64,000 nucleotides of DNA from Flavobacterium sp. KS-LB2 (GCF_036895565.1 NZ_CP145904.1:1736001-1800000), one strand, 5' to 3'; counted from the stretch's first letter, positions 1 to 9,392 are shown. Notes: generated by a model not told the origin, from the sequence alone. Made by a program: numbers and translations.

Positions 1-551
1 CCTTTTGCCTGTAACAAAATAAGGTAATGAAAAAGCAAATCAGCACTTTCGCTCAAAAACAACTCGTCGTTATCATCTTTGGCTTCAATAACAACTTCAA
101 CTGCTTCCTCACCTACTTTTTGGGCAATTTTGTTCATCCCTAATTTAAACAATGAAGCAACATAACTTTTTTCAGAGTCCGCATTTTCTCTACGAACCTG
201 AATCGTATTTTCTAAATCCGAAATAAAACCATAATCTACTTTATTTTCGTCTGCCCAGCACGTATCAGTACCTTTGTGACATATTGGACCTTCTGGTTTA
301 ACCTGAATCAACAGCGTATCATTATCGCAGTCATTTTTGATGTCAATCAAATTCAAAAAGTTGCCACTTTCCTCTCCTTTTGTCCAAAGTCTTTGTTTGG
401 TGCGACTATAAAAAGTTACCTTTTTAGTTTCTACCGTTTTTTGATAGGCTTCGGCATTCATAAAACCAAGCATCAAGACCGTTTTGGTTTCGCTATCTTG
501 AATTATGGCTGGAATTAATCCATCTGTATTTTTTGAGAAATCTATGTTCAT
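1..551 (-). CDS. hisIE: HisIE, phosphoribosyl-AMP cyclohydrolase / phosphoribosyl-ATP pyrophosphatase (partial, 3' end outside window)
   Basis: Cytoplasmic bifunctional enzyme of histidine synthesis: the N-terminal HisI half opens the ring of phosphoribosyl-AMP and the C-terminal HisE half removes pyrophosphate from phosphoribosyl-ATP. Reading down from ATG at 551 the frame is open to the window edge (183 codons; the family is about 200). HisI features are visible: SRTKQRLW near residue 49, the acidic/Cys segment NDCDND and the metal motif CHKGTDTCW near residue 95. HisE follows, with SYVASL and the helix motif GEEAVEVVIEA. It is the last gene of the his operon, 83 bp after hisF. The reading frame is intact; only the last residues are missing. 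Confidence 0.95.
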   Translation of the reverse strand, partial: MNIDFSKNTDGLIPAIIQDSETKTVLMLGFMNAEAYQKTVETKKVTFYSRTKQRLWTKGEESGNFLNLIDIKNDCDNDTLLIQVKPEGPICHKGTDTCWADENKVDYGFISDLENTIQVRRENADSEKSYVASLFKLGMNKIAQKVGEEAVEVVIEAKDDNDELFLSESADLLFHYLILLQAK

Positions 552-634
552 TTTTATAATTTAATGATTGAAAATTTAAATATTTAAAGATTCCCTAATC
601 CGAGTTTCTTTTCTATTTATTCTATTATCTATTT

Positions 635-1390
635 TTATATTCTAACTTCGATATTATTATTTTTTAGTGCTGTTTTTAATGTTTTGATTTCAATTTCTTT
701 AAAATGAAATACACTTGCCGCCAATGCTGCGTCAGCTTTTCCTTCCAGAAAAGTGTCTACAAAATGTTGTATGTTTCCTGCACCACCTGAAGCAATAATA
801 GGAATATTAACTAACTCTGACAATTTAGCCAAAGCTTCATTTGCAAATCCGTTTTTAGTTCCGTCATTATCCATTGAGGTAAATAGGATTTCGCCTGCTC
901 CACGTTCTTCTACTTCTTTTGCCCAATCAAATAAATTTAGTTCGGTAGGTACTTTTCCACCTACTAAATGAACAATCCATTGCCCGTTAATTTGTTTCGC
1001 ATCAATCGCAACCACTACACATTGGCTTCCAAATTTTTGTGCCAAATCATTAATTAACTGCGGGTTTTTCACTGCCGATGAATTAATAGAAACTTTATCC
1101 GCACCGTTTTGCAATAAAATTTCAACATCTTCAACCGATGAAATTCCACCACCAACAGTAAATGGAATATTAATCGTCGAAGCCACTTTCCGAACCAAAT
1201 CAACTAGGGTTTTTCTTCTTTCTTCAGTTGCTGAAATATCCAAAAAAACCAATTCGTCAGCACCTTCATCCGAATATATTTTGGCTAATTCCACCGGATC
1301 TCCTGCATCCCGTAAGTCCACAAAATTAACACCTTTTACGGTTCTTCCGTTTTTTATATCGAGACAGGGAATAATTCTTTTTGTAAGCAT
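635..1390 (-). CDS. hisF: HisF, imidazole glycerol phosphate synthase cyclase subunit
   Basis: TIM-barrel cyclase that uses ammonia from HisH to convert PRFAR into imidazole glycerol phosphate and AICAR. With the start at 1390 the protein is 251 residues, the usual length, and both catalytic aspartates fall at the standard positions: D11 in IPCLDIKNG and D130 in VVAIDAK. The phosphate-binding loops TVGGGI and ASGGAG are present. A longer frame reaches 1438, but its extra 16 residues come from the spacer repeat and are not part of the family, so the internal ATG is preferred. The gene follows hisA after a 108-bp spacer that holds an imperfect hairpin. Confidence 0.96.
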   Translation of the reverse strand: MLTKRIIPCLDIKNGRTVKGVNFVDLRDAGDPVELAKIYSDEGADELVFLDISATEERRKTLVDLVRKVASTINIPFTVGGGISSVEDVEILLQNGADKVSINSSAVKNPQLINDLAQKFGSQCVVVAIDAKQINGQWIVHLVGGKVPTELNLFDWAKEVEERGAGEILFTSMDNDGTKNGFANEALAKLSELVNIPIIASGGAGNIQHFVDTFLEGKADAALAASVFHFKEIEIKTLKTALKNNNIEVRI

Positions 1391-1422
1391 ATTTTTTATT
1401 GTTACACAGAGATTCACGAAGA

Positions 1423-1485
1423 TTTCACAGAGACACACAAAATTATTTGAGAATCTTTGCGTTTTCTTTGTGTGCCTTTGTGAAA
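1423..1485. repeat. imperfect inverted repeat in the hisA-hisF spacer
   Basis: A 19-nt arm at 1423-1441 (core TTTCACagAGaCACACAAA) is matched in inverse orientation by 1467-1485 (TTTGTGTGccTTTGTGAAA), 17 of 19 positions, with a 25-nt loop. Further cacagag/cacgaag words precede it. It is one of several gene-boundary hairpins in this window. Confidence 0.7.
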
Positions 1486-1498
1486 TAATCTATTTATT

Positions 1499-2215
1499 TT
1501 AAATATAATTTTCCAATTGTTTCAACGAAATTCTTCCTTCATAAATTGCTTTTCCAATTATCGTTCCTTCACAGCCTAATTCGGCTAGTCTTGGTAATTC
1601 GTCAAAAGTAGAAATTCCTCCTGAAGCAATCAATTTTATGCCCTTGGCTTCCGCCAAAATTTTAGCGTATAAATCAAAAGATGGTCCTTCCAGCATGCCG
1701 TCTTTGGCAATATCTGTACAAATAACGTATTGAATTCCTTTATTTTGATAGTCTTGAATGAATGGAATCAAGTCCTCATTTGAATCCTCTAACCAACCTG
1801 AAACAGCTACTTTTTCATTATTAGCATCTGCTCCTAAAATAATTTTATCTGAACCGTATTCTTGAATCCATTTTTCGAATAGTTCTCTATTTTTAACGGC
1901 AATACTTCCTCCAGTAATTTGATTCGCCCCACTTTCGAAAGCGATTTTTAAATCGGAATCCGATTTTAATCCACCACCAAAATCAATTTTCAATTTGGTT
2001 TTCGTCGCAATTTGTTCCAGTATTTTATAGTTCACAATTTGGCTCGACTTTGCTCCGTCTAAATCTACCAAGTGCAAATATTCAATACCATGGGCTTCGA
2101 AAGATTTTGCCACTTCAAGTGGATTTTCGTTGTATATAATTTTGGTATTGTAATCGCCTTTTGATAAGCGAACACATTTTCCTTCTATGATGTCTATTGC
2201 AGGTATTATTCTCAT
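1499..2215 (-). CDS. hisA: HisA, ProFAR isomerase
   Basis: TIM-barrel isomerase that opens the aminoaldose ring of ProFAR to PRFAR, the HisF/HisH substrate. It is 238 residues, normal for the family. The catalytic aspartates are D8 (IPAIDIIEG) and D130 (ILGADANN). Phosphate-binding loops are FGGGL and ASGGIS, and a TDIAKDGML loop is present. The start at 2215 gives the canonical N-terminus MRIIPAID. It lies between hisH and hisF in the operon, 97 bp downstream of hisH; that spacer is AT-rich and made of tttaaagatt words in both orientations. Confidence 0.97.
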   Translation of the reverse strand: MRIIPAIDIIEGKCVRLSKGDYNTKIIYNENPLEVAKSFEAHGIEYLHLVDLDGAKSSQIVNYKILEQIATKTKLKIDFGGGLKSDSDLKIAFESGANQITGGSIAVKNRELFEKWIQEYGSDKIILGADANNEKVAVSGWLEDSNEDLIPFIQDYQNKGIQYVICTDIAKDGMLEGPSFDLYAKILAEAKGIKLIASGGISTFDELPRLAELGCEGTIIGKAIYEGRISLKQLENYI

Positions 2216-2312
2216 TTATTTTAATTTAAAGATTTAAAAATTGAACTATTTAAAGATTGGCAACATCGAATAAAGAATTATTTAATTCTCTAATTTTCAA
2301 TCTTTAAATTTT

Positions 2313-2900
2313 TCAACCCTTTAATTTTAAGAAATTTCCTAAAATTCGTTCTCCAATATCACCACTTTTTTCCGGGTGAAATTGTGTTCCATAAAAATTA
2401 TCTTTTTGTAAAGCCGAGGCATATTCTACTTCATAATTCGTTGTAGCAATGGCTTCGGGGCAATTTGGCGCATAAAAACTATGCACTAAATACATGTATT
2501 CATTTTCATTAATTCCTTCGAATAAAGGTGATTTTAAATTATAAATTTGATTCCAGCCCATTTGTGGTACTTTTACTTTTGGTGAAAATTTGATCACATC
2601 AACATCAAAAATCCCTAATCCTCTTGTATTCCCTTCTTCTGATTTATTACACATCAATTGCATTCCTAAGCAAATCCCTAAAACGGGTTGTTTCAAGGTT
2701 GGAATCAAAGTGTCCAAACCACTTTTTAAAAGCATTTTCATTGCTGAACTTGCTTCACCAACACCTGGAAAAATAACTTTATCGGCTTCCTTTATTTCGT
2801 CTGGATTATTACTCAAAACGGCTTTTAATCCCAATCTTTCAATCGCAAACATAATGCTTTGAATGTTACCTGCTCCGTAATTTATGATTACTATTTTCAT
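2313..2900 (-). CDS. hisH: HisH, imidazole glycerol phosphate synthase glutaminase subunit
   Basis: Class I glutamine amidotransferase that hydrolyses glutamine and channels ammonia to HisF. It is 195 residues. The catalytic triad is recognisable: nucleophile C77 in LGICLGMQ, and the His and Glu of QFHPEKSG near the C-terminus. The oxyanion-loop sequence PGVGEA is at about residue 45. It follows hisB in the operon after a 69-bp spacer that contains caagttt/aaactt words. Confidence 0.97.
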   Translation of the reverse strand: MKIVIINYGAGNIQSIMFAIERLGLKAVLSNNPDEIKEADKVIFPGVGEASSAMKMLLKSGLDTLIPTLKQPVLGICLGMQLMCNKSEEGNTRGLGIFDVDVIKFSPKVKVPQMGWNQIYNLKSPLFEGINENEYMYLVHSFYAPNCPEAIATTNYEVEYASALQKDNFYGTQFHPEKSGDIGERILGNFLKLKG

Positions 2901-2969
2901 TTAGTTTTGTTTCAAGTTTAAGGCTTCAAGTTTCAAGTTCCGAGCGGTAACTTTAAACCTTAAACAATT

Positions 2970-4106
2970 TTACAACATTCCTTTCGTACTTGGCAGAATC
3001 ATTTTCTCCGTATCACGTTTTACGGCTACTTTTATTGCTTTGGCGAAAGCCTTAAAAATGGCTTCAATTTTGTGATGCTCATTTGTTCCTTCTGCTTTGA
3101 TGTTGATGTTCGCTTTTGCTCCATCAGAAAATGATTTAAAGAAATGATAAAACATCTCCGTTGGCATTTTACCTACCATTTCTCGTTTAAATTCGGTTTC
3201 CCAAACCAGCCAGTTTCTACCTCCAAAATCTATTGCCACTTGCGCTAAACAATCGTCCATTGGCAAACAAAAACCGTAACGTTCTATACCTAATTTATTT
3301 CCTAATGCTTTCGCAAAAACTTCTCCAAGTGCAATCGCTGTATCTTCAATCGTGTGGTGTTCATCGACTTCTAAATCCCCTTTTACAAGGATTTCCAAAT
3401 CCATTTGACCGTGTCGCGCAATTTGGTCCAGCATGTGATCAAAAAACGCAATTCCGGTTTCAATTTTACTTTTGCCCGTTCCGTCAAGGTTTAAGTTGAT
3501 AAAAATATCCGTTTCATTCGTTTTTCTTTCAATTGAAGCAGAACGCTCTTCTAATTTCAAAAACTCATAAATTACTTTCCAATCTGTTGTTTGTAAAGCA
3601 ATAACCGAATCTAATTCTTCTCTTTTTGAAGCAATTTCATCACTACCTAAAGCTTCATCAGTATTAATAAAAATACCTTTGGCACCTAAGTTTTTAGCTA
3701 ATTCAACATCAGTAATTCGATCTCCAATTACAAACGAATTTTCTAAGTCGTAAGCAGGATTATCAATATATCTTGTCAATAAACCAGTTGCAGGCTTGCG
3801 AGTTGGAGCATTTTCGTGCGGAAAAGTTTTGTCAATTAATACGTCCTTGAAAACCACTCCTTCATTTTCAAAAGCTTTCATAATTAAATTATGCACTGGC
3901 CAAAAGTTAATTTCAGGATGAGAATCCGTTCCCAAACCATCTTGATTAGTCACCATTACCAATTCAAAATCCAATTCCTTTGCTATTTTACCCAAATATT
4001 GAAAGGCATTGGGATAAAATTCAAGTTTTTCAAAACTATCTAGTTGGTAATCGTTTGGTTCCAAAACCATTGTTCCATCACGATCTATAAAAAGTATTTT
4101 TTTCAT
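2970..4106 (-). CDS. hisB: HisB, bifunctional histidinol-phosphatase / IGP dehydratase
   Basis: The N-terminal half (about residues 1-165) is a HAD phosphatase with the nucleophile motif FIDRDGT (D8, D10), acting on histidinol phosphate. The C-terminal half (from about 185) is imidazole glycerol phosphate dehydratase, with metal-binding double-His motifs DEHHTIED and NEHHKIE. The two activities catalyse the seventh and ninth steps of the pathway. At 378 residues it matches the fused enterobacterial/Bacteroidota form rather than separate genes. It sits downstream of hisC across a 31-bp spacer made of AGTTTAA heptamers. Confidence 0.96.
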   Translation of the reverse strand: MKKILFIDRDGTMVLEPNDYQLDSFEKLEFYPNAFQYLGKIAKELDFELVMVTNQDGLGTDSHPEINFWPVHNLIMKAFENEGVVFKDVLIDKTFPHENAPTRKPATGLLTRYIDNPAYDLENSFVIGDRITDVELAKNLGAKGIFINTDEALGSDEIASKREELDSVIALQTTDWKVIYEFLKLEERSASIERKTNETDIFINLNLDGTGKSKIETGIAFFDHMLDQIARHGQMDLEILVKGDLEVDEHHTIEDTAIALGEVFAKALGNKLGIERYGFCLPMDDCLAQVAIDFGGRNWLVWETEFKREMVGKMPTEMFYHFFKSFSDGAKANINIKAEGTNEHHKIEAIFKAFAKAIKVAVKRDTEKMILPSTKGML

Positions 4107-4113
4107 TAAAAAA

Positions 4114-4140
4114 AGTTTAAAGTTTAAGGTTTAAAGTTTA
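4114..4140. repeat. heptamer tandem repeat between hisC and hisB
   Basis: Four consecutive units of AGTTTAA or one-base variants lie at 4114-4120, 4121-4127, 4128-4134 and 4135-4140. The last overlaps the hisC stop codon. Related words occur at 2905-2965, 53625-53655 and 63197-63256. Confidence 0.75.
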
Positions 4141-5187
4141 AAGTTGTTTTAACACCTCAATTAATTTCATATTTTCTTGTTCTGTTCCAACGGTCAGACG
4201 CAAACAATTATCGCATAAAGGTTGGGTGGTTCTGTTTCTAATTACAATTCCTTTTGCAATCAATTCATCGTATCTTTTATTGGCGTCATCCACTTTTACC
4301 AAAATAAAATTAGCTTCGGTTGGATATATTTTTTCGACAAAATTTACATTAAGTAAAACTTTAAGTAATTCTTGTCTTTGCGTTATAATAGATTCAATTT
4401 CAGATTTGATTTTTTCAGGATTATCTAATCTTTCCAAAGCTCTTTTCTGAGTCAATTCATTCACATTATACGGTGGTTTTATTTTATTTAAAACCGAAAT
4501 TACTTCTGCAGAGGCATAACAAATTCCCAATCTAATTCCTGCTAAACCATACGCTTTTGATAACGTTTGAGTAATCACCAAATTTGGATATTCATCAAGT
4601 TCATTAATCCAACTTTCCTTTTTTGAAAAGTCAATATAAGCTTCGTCAATTACAACCAAACCTTTAAAATTCTGCAAAAGATAGGCTACACTTTCATCCG
4701 AAAATGAATTTCCGGTTGGGTTATTTGGTGAACACAAAAAGATCATTTTAGTGTTCTCATCAATCGCTTCGATTATTTTCTCAATTTGTGGTTGAAAATC
4801 TGCTGAAAGTAAAATTTCTTTATTTTCAACGGCATTGATATTCGCCAAAACGCCATACATCCCGTAGGTTGGCGGTAATGTGATTACATTATCCTTTTTT
4901 GGTTCACAAAAAGCTCTGAATAACAAATCTAATACTTCATCACTTCCATTTCCGAGCAAAATTTGATTTGTTTTAACATTTCTCTGCTTTGCTAAAACTG
5001 CTTTTACAGTAATTTGTTGTGGATCTGGATAGCGATTTACTCCATTCTCAAACGGATTTTCATTGGCATCCAAAAAAATCATATCGGCAGTATCAAAATC
5101 CTCAAATTCATCACGAGCAGAGGAATAAGGTTTCATTATTTTTACATTCTCCCGAACCAAGTTATTAATATCAAAACTATTTTCCAT
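4138..5187 (-). CDS. hisC: HisC, histidinol-phosphate aminotransferase
   Basis: PLP-dependent class I/II aminotransferase that converts imidazole acetol phosphate and glutamate to histidinol phosphate. The PLP lysine lies in LSKAYGLAGIRLG, with the substrate/PLP motifs LLGNGSDEV, SPNNPTGN and DEAYIDF. From ATG at 5187 it is 349 residues; a TTG two codons upstream is possible but less likely. The start overlaps the end of hisD by 11 bp, which suggests translational coupling. The C-terminal RLTVGT motif is present. Confidence 0.96.
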   Translation of the reverse strand: MENSFDINNLVRENVKIMKPYSSARDEFEDFDTADMIFLDANENPFENGVNRYPDPQQITVKAVLAKQRNVKTNQILLGNGSDEVLDLLFRAFCEPKKDNVITLPPTYGMYGVLANINAVENKEILLSADFQPQIEKIIEAIDENTKMIFLCSPNNPTGNSFSDESVAYLLQNFKGLVVIDEAYIDFSKKESWINELDEYPNLVITQTLSKAYGLAGIRLGICYASAEVISVLNKIKPPYNVNELTQKRALERLDNPEKIKSEIESIITQRQELLKVLLNVNFVEKIYPTEANFILVKVDDANKRYDELIAKGIVIRNRTTQPLCDNCLRLTVGTEQENMKLIEVLKQL

Positions 5188-6469
5188 CTTCAATTGCTTT
5201 TAATCGTAATGTAACTGCATTTTTGTGTGCTTGTAATCCTTCGGCTTCAGCCATCATTTCAATAGCTCTACCTATATTTTGAATTCCTGTTTCAGTTATT
5301 TTTTGAAAAGTCATTGCTTTAGTGAAACTATCTAGATTTACGCCACTGTAATTCTTGGCATAACCGTTTGTTGGCAACGTATGATTGGTTCCTGAAGCAT
5401 AATCTCCAGCGCTTTCAGGAGTAAAATTCCCTATAAATACAGATCCTGCATTTTGAACGCCATTACTATAAAAATCATCAAATTTGGAACAAATGATAAA
5501 ATGTTCCGGTCCATATTCATTGATTAAGTCCAAGGCGATTTTATCATTTTCAACAAAAATTAATTTTGAATTCGCAATTGCTTTTTCGGCTATCGACTTT
5601 CGCGGAAGTAAATCCATTTGAGTTTGAATTTCGTTTTCAACAGCATCAATTAATTTTTTAGATGTAGAAACTAAAATTACTTGACTATCTGCTCCGTGTT
5701 CTGCTTGTGACAATAAATCCGAAGCTACAAAAGCCGGAACTGCAGAATCGTCAGCAACAATCAACAATTCTGATGGACCCGCCGGCATATCAATTGCTAC
5801 GCCAAATTGTGTTGCCAATTGCTTAGCCACGGTCACAAATTGATTTCCGGGACCAAAAATTTTATACACTTTAGGAATCGTTTCTGTTCCAAAAGTCATT
5901 GCTGCAATAGCTTGAATCCCGCCTACTTTTAATATTTTAGTAACACCACATAAATTGGCAGTATATAAAATAGCTGGATTTATAGTCCCATTTTTATCTG
6001 GAGGAGAACACAGAACAATTTCGTTACAACCTGCAATTTCTGCTGGAACAGCAAGCATCAATACTGTTGAAAATAAAGGTGCTGTTCCCCCAGGAATATA
6101 CAAGCCAATTTTTTGAATGGGTCTTTTTTCTTGCCAACAGTTAACTCCTTCAATGGTTTCAACAACCACTCTTTCTGTTTTTTGGGCGGTATGAAATTTT
6201 TCAATATTTGACTTAGCAAGTGAAATAGCTTCTTTCAATTCAGTAGAAATGGATGCAATTGCTTGTTCGATTTCGAATTGAGTAACTTCAATTGCATCGA
6301 TTGTAGCACCGTCAAAAAGCGATGTATACTTTGCTACAGCGGCATCTCCTTTTTTCTGAACTTCTTTAAAAATTTCTTTTACTGTTAACTCAATGTCATC
6401 TACCGTTTTTGTAGGCCTTTCTAAAATAGCGGACCATGTTTCTGGTTTTGGATTGTATATTTTGTTCAT
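5177..6469 (-). CDS. hisD: HisD, histidinol dehydrogenase
   Basis: Zn-dependent, NAD-linked enzyme for the last two oxidations from histidinol to histidine. It is 430 residues. Zinc/catalytic motifs are visible: SQAEHGADSQ, YGPEHFI (catalytic Glu/His) and SGTNHTLPT, with the signature YIPGGTAPLFSTVLM near residue 125. It lies second in the operon, 86 bp after hisG. That spacer contains a tandem TTCGCAAAG repeat. Confidence 0.97.
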   Translation of the reverse strand: MNKIYNPKPETWSAILERPTKTVDDIELTVKEIFKEVQKKGDAAVAKYTSLFDGATIDAIEVTQFEIEQAIASISTELKEAISLAKSNIEKFHTAQKTERVVVETIEGVNCWQEKRPIQKIGLYIPGGTAPLFSTVLMLAVPAEIAGCNEIVLCSPPDKNGTINPAILYTANLCGVTKILKVGGIQAIAAMTFGTETIPKVYKIFGPGNQFVTVAKQLATQFGVAIDMPAGPSELLIVADDSAVPAFVASDLLSQAEHGADSQVILVSTSKKLIDAVENEIQTQMDLLPRKSIAEKAIANSKLIFVENDKIALDLINEYGPEHFIICSKFDDFYSNGVQNAGSVFIGNFTPESAGDYASGTNHTLPTNGYAKNYSGVNLDSFTKAMTFQKITETGIQNIGRAIEMMAEAEGLQAHKNAVTLRLKAIEDGK

Positions 6470-6483
6470 TTTGTTATGTTTAA

Positions 6484-6520
6484 CCGCAAAGTTCGCAAAG
6501 GTTTCGCAAAGTTCGCAAAG
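6484..6520. repeat. tandem nonamer repeat upstream of hisD
   Basis: Three TTCGCAAAG units (6492-6500, 6503-6511, 6512-6520) and a near copy CCGCAAAG (6484-6491) fill the hisG-hisD spacer. The words differ from those in other spacers of the same operon. Confidence 0.75.
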
Positions 6521-6555
6521 AATTCTTAAATAGAATACGTAATAATTTAAAACTT

Positions 6556-7413
6556 TTAAAGGACCATTTTTTCAATTGGACAAACCAAAATCCCTTCGGC
6601 TCCAACTTCTTTCAACTGATCAATCACATCCCAAAAAGTGTCTTTGTCGATTACAGAGTGTACGCTGCTCCACCCTTCTTGTGCGAGAGGTAAAACGGTT
6701 AAACTTCTTAGTACAGGAAGAATTTTTCCAACAGCATCAATTTTATCATTTGGAATATTCATCAAAATATACTTTGATTTTCTTGCTCTTAAAACAGATT
6801 CTATTCTGAATTTTAAGGTGTCAATTATTTTTTGAGATTCGGGGCTTACTTTTGGAGAAACCGCTAAAACCGCTTCACTTTTAAAAATAACTTCAACCTC
6901 TTTCAGATTATTCTTAAATAAAGTGCTTCCGCTGGAAACAATATCAACAATAGCATCTGCTAAACCAATGTTTGGAGCTATTTCTACTGAACCTGAAATC
7001 TGGTGAATATCGACTGTTACGCCTTTGGAATTGAAAAAATCAAGTACTGTTTTAGGATAGGAAGTAGCAATACGCATTCCGTCAAGATCTTTTACAGATT
7101 TATAATTAAATGCTTTTGGTACCGCAACAGATACTTTACATTTTGAAAAACCTAATTTTTGAATTACTTCAATATTACCTCCTTTTTCGACCAATAAATT
7201 ATCGCCAACTATAGCAATATCTACAACACCATCCATTAAATATTGTGGGATATCTGAATTTCTTAAATATAAAACCTCTAAAGGGAAGTTTGATGCTTCG
7301 GCTTTTAACTGGTCGATTCCGTTGTCGATTGAAATACCAGCATCTTTTAGAATTTGAATGCTGTCTTCGTTTAAACGCCCTGATTTTTGAATTGCAATTT
7401 TTAATGTACTCAT
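6556..7413 (-). CDS. hisG: HisG, ATP phosphoribosyltransferase (long form)
   Basis: First enzyme of histidine synthesis, joining ATP and PRPP. At 285 residues it is the long form, with a C-terminal regulatory domain of about 75 residues (ending EGILVCPIEKM) that normally binds histidine for feedback inhibition, so no HisZ partner is expected. The N-terminus KIAIQKSGRLNEDS and the PRPP-site segment IVDIVSSGSTLF are clear. It is the first gene after the leader/attenuator at 7462-7582, so it is probably regulated both by attenuation and by feedback. Confidence 0.97.
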   Translation of the reverse strand: MSTLKIAIQKSGRLNEDSIQILKDAGISIDNGIDQLKAEASNFPLEVLYLRNSDIPQYLMDGVVDIAIVGDNLLVEKGGNIEVIQKLGFSKCKVSVAVPKAFNYKSVKDLDGMRIATSYPKTVLDFFNSKGVTVDIHQISGSVEIAPNIGLADAIVDIVSSGSTLFKNNLKEVEVIFKSEAVLAVSPKVSPESQKIIDTLKFRIESVLRARKSKYILMNIPNDKIDAVGKILPVLRSLTVLPLAQEGWSSVHSVIDKDTFWDVIDQLKEVGAEGILVCPIEKMVL

Positions 7414-7463
7414 TTTTTTGTTTTTTTAGTAGAATAGTGTTTGAGTACAAATTGAGGCAATAA

Positions 7464-7496
7464 AAAAACCCGTTTGATGTACTCAAACGGGTTTTT
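7464..7496 (-). terminator. his operon attenuator hairpin
   Basis: Perfect 14-bp inverted repeat: AAAAACCCGTTTGA at 7464-7477 and its complement at 7483-7496, with a 5-nt loop. On the minus strand it is followed by two more T, giving a seven-U tail. It lies between the leader-peptide stop (7523) and the hisG start (7413), so it can stop transcription before hisG. Confidence 0.88.
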
Positions 7497-7522
7497 AAAT
7501 ATGATGATTTACACACATACCA

Positions 7523-7582
7523 TTAACACATCGCTTGAGAGCAATAATGAAAATGATGATGATGCAATTGATTTGTAAACAT
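7523..7582 (-). CDS. hisL: his operon leader peptide (19 aa, His-rich)
   Basis: A short frame from ATG 7582 to TAA 7523 encodes MFTNQLHHHHFHYCSQAMC, with four consecutive His codons and a fifth two codons later. It lies directly between the promoter and the attenuator hairpin of the his operon. By analogy with enterobacterial hisL, ribosome stalling at the His codons when charged tRNA-His is scarce would prevent the terminator from forming. There is no other reason for such a His run at this place. A longer frame in this region (7199-7516) overlaps hisG and is not a gene. Confidence 0.88.
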   Translation of the reverse strand: MFTNQLHHHHFHYCSQAMC

Positions 7583-7614
7583 TTTTGTTTTTATTTTTAG
7601 AATTAAATTCTTTT

Positions 7615-7647
7615 GCAAATATAAGAGATAAATTATTTAAAAAGCAA
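7615..7647 (-). promoter_or_regulatory. promoter of the his operon
   Basis: On the minus strand TATATTTGC (7623-7615) matches the Bacteroidota -7 element TAnnTTTG. TTGCTTT (7647-7641) lies at -33 spacing, 21 nt upstream. Transcription would begin about 25-30 nt before the leader-peptide ATG. Confidence 0.7.
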
Positions 7648-7683
7648 TTTTTATTTTAACTTAAAGTTGTAAAATTGTTAAAA

Positions 7684-8196
7684 TTACTTTTTGTCTCTCG
7701 TTACACTTGATTCGCTCTCATTAGAATTTGTATCGTTTGCAACATTGAGAACGCTTTCTTCTCTAATTTCAGTATGACGAATTTCACCACCTGAAGTTCC
7801 TACCAAGGTTGCTAGATAAACCCCTAAAACAGCAACGACTACAGCTACGAAGGAAATAAATTTTGCTTTGGAGTGTCTTTGCACATTCAAAATTAGGCCT
7901 AAAATAGAAATTCCACTTAATAAATATAATACAATAGCTAGTTTCTCTGCTATTTCCTCATGTTCGTGAATAATTGCTTTTCCTATTCCAGGAAAATCCT
8001 CTACCATTTCCTCTGCTCCTTCACCGGTAGACATGCTAAAAAAGCCAAAAACAGCTGCAATTACAAATAATACATAAGCTGTATTTTGTATGGACTTGTT
8101 CTTGAGTACTATCCCAGCGATTAAAATTCCAAGGCCAAAAATCGTCCCAATAATTGGAAAATGGTTTACCACCATGTGTAAATGAGCATCATTCAT
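7684..8196 (-). CDS. DUF2231-like membrane protein
   Basis: A 170-residue integral membrane protein with about four hydrophobic segments (roughly 10-32, 38-52, 83-103 and 112-133) and a hydrophilic Ser/Asn/Glu-rich tail. The N-terminal motif LHMVVNHFPIIG resembles the conserved H..L.HFP start of DUF2231 proteins. A loop with the His/Glu-rich sequence HEHEEIAEK precedes the third segment and could bind a metal or heme; this is inference. It lies 77 bp after the ferritin/VIT gene on the same strand and may be co-transcribed. Its function is not known to me. Confidence 0.7.
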   Translation of the reverse strand: MNDAHLHMVVNHFPIIGTIFGLGILIAGIVLKNKSIQNTAYVLFVIAAVFGFFSMSTGEGAEEMVEDFPGIGKAIIHEHEEIAEKLAIVLYLLSGISILGLILNVQRHSKAKFISFVAVVVAVLGVYLATLVGTSGGEIRHTEIREESVLNVANDTNSNESESSVTRDKK

Positions 8197-8273
8197 AATA
8201 TAATTTATTAAAGGTTAAAAAAAAATAAAACTTGTAATACATGTAAATTACCACTCGAAACTGGTTATTTATT

Positions 8274-9392
8274 TTATCCAGCCAGTGAAACTCCAATGAG
8301 TGAGCCAATTCCATACGTGACGGCTGCAGCTGCTAAACCAAAGAAAACTTGTCTAAATCCTGAAAACAAAACGCTTTTACCTGTTAATAAAGTAATTGCT
8401 GCTCCAATTCCAAAAAGCCCAATTACACTACTCCCAATACTTAATAAAATGGCGTTTTTACCATCTAAAAACATAAATGGATATAATGGAATTATGGCTC
8501 CAATCGAGAAGAGAACAAATGAGGCAATAGCAGCTTCCCAGGCTGATCCTCCTAATTCTTCTTTATCAATCCCCAGTTCTTCTGTAATAATAGCATCAAT
8601 CGCTGTTTCAGGATTTTCAAATGCTTTATCCGCCAGTTTTTGTGCTTCAACAGCATTCATTCCTTTGGCTTGATACAGCAATACTAATTCTTTTTTTTCT
8701 TCTTCGGGAGAAGCTTCCAGTTCTTCGGTTTCCAAATCAATTTGGCGCTGATTTAATTCTCTCGAGCTTTGTACCGAAAGCCATTCGCCCAAAGCCATTG
8801 AAATTGCTCCAGCCAAAAGTCCCGCAATACCGGTTAATAATATCGTATTATTAGAAACAGCCGCTCCGGCAACACCCATTACCAAACTCATATTAGAAAC
8901 CAATCCGTCATTTGAACCTAAAACAGCCGCACGCAATGCATTTCCGCCCACTGATTTATGACGACTTTCAAATTTGGACAAAAAGCCACCCGAAACATTC
9001 AAAGCAGCATTATTGTTTATGGCTTCAATAATATTAAGATGATTGTGCTCAAAACCTGTTGGCTTTTCCCCGCTTTTAATCTTATTTTTAATTGAATTTA
9101 CCGCAAACTGTTTTTCGATGCTTGAAAGGTTGCTGATTATAGAACTGTAACCAAAAATTTTACCCAACTTCAATTGAAATTTTGCTCTGGAGGAAGGCGA
9201 AGGCATTTTGTAATTTGGTTCAAAAGTCAACACTTTATCAAACATATGTTTCGCGTGACCTTTTTCAATTTCACCCAAACTTAATAATACTCTTGAAAGA
9301 TTATCATCGGATTGAATGGCAGCAATACTATCGTACAAAAAAGCCGTATCTACCTCTGTTTGCAACTGATCTTTTAGTTTATTAAAATTCAT
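8274..9392 (-). CDS. ferritin-like / VIT1-CCC1 fusion, putative iron/manganese transporter
   Basis: The N-terminal domain (about 1-140) is a rubrerythrin/ferritin-like four-helix region with candidate di-iron ligands in QTEVDTAFLYD and EKGHAKHMF. The C-terminal domain (about 150-372) is a VIT1/CCC1 transporter with GSNDGLVSN, AGAISMALGEW and five hydrophobic helices. A cytosolic Glu-rich segment (about 220-250) matches the metal-binding helices of this family. The fusion matches the membrane-bound ferritin (MbfA) type of metal exporter. The gene lies between the RND pump and a small membrane protein, so the block as a whole appears to handle metals. Confidence 0.87.
   Translation of the reverse strand: MNFNKLKDQLQTEVDTAFLYDSIAAIQSDDNLSRVLLSLGEIEKGHAKHMFDKVLTFEPNYKMPSPSSRAKFQLKLGKIFGYSSIISNLSSIEKQFAVNSIKNKIKSGEKPTGFEHNHLNIIEAINNNAALNVSGGFLSKFESRHKSVGGNALRAAVLGSNDGLVSNMSLVMGVAGAAVSNNTILLTGIAGLLAGAISMALGEWLSVQSSRELNQRQIDLETEELEASPEEEKKELVLLYQAKGMNAVEAQKLADKAFENPETAIDAIITEELGIDKEELGGSAWEAAIASFVLFSIGAIIPLYPFMFLDGKNAILLSIGSSVIGLFGIGAAITLLTGKSVLFSGFRQVFFGLAAAAVTYGIGSLIGVSLAG

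Noticed and set aside
7199..7516. 105-residue frame on the minus strand over the hisG start
   Set aside because: It overlaps hisG in another frame, passes through the attenuator hairpin, and has no family resemblance.
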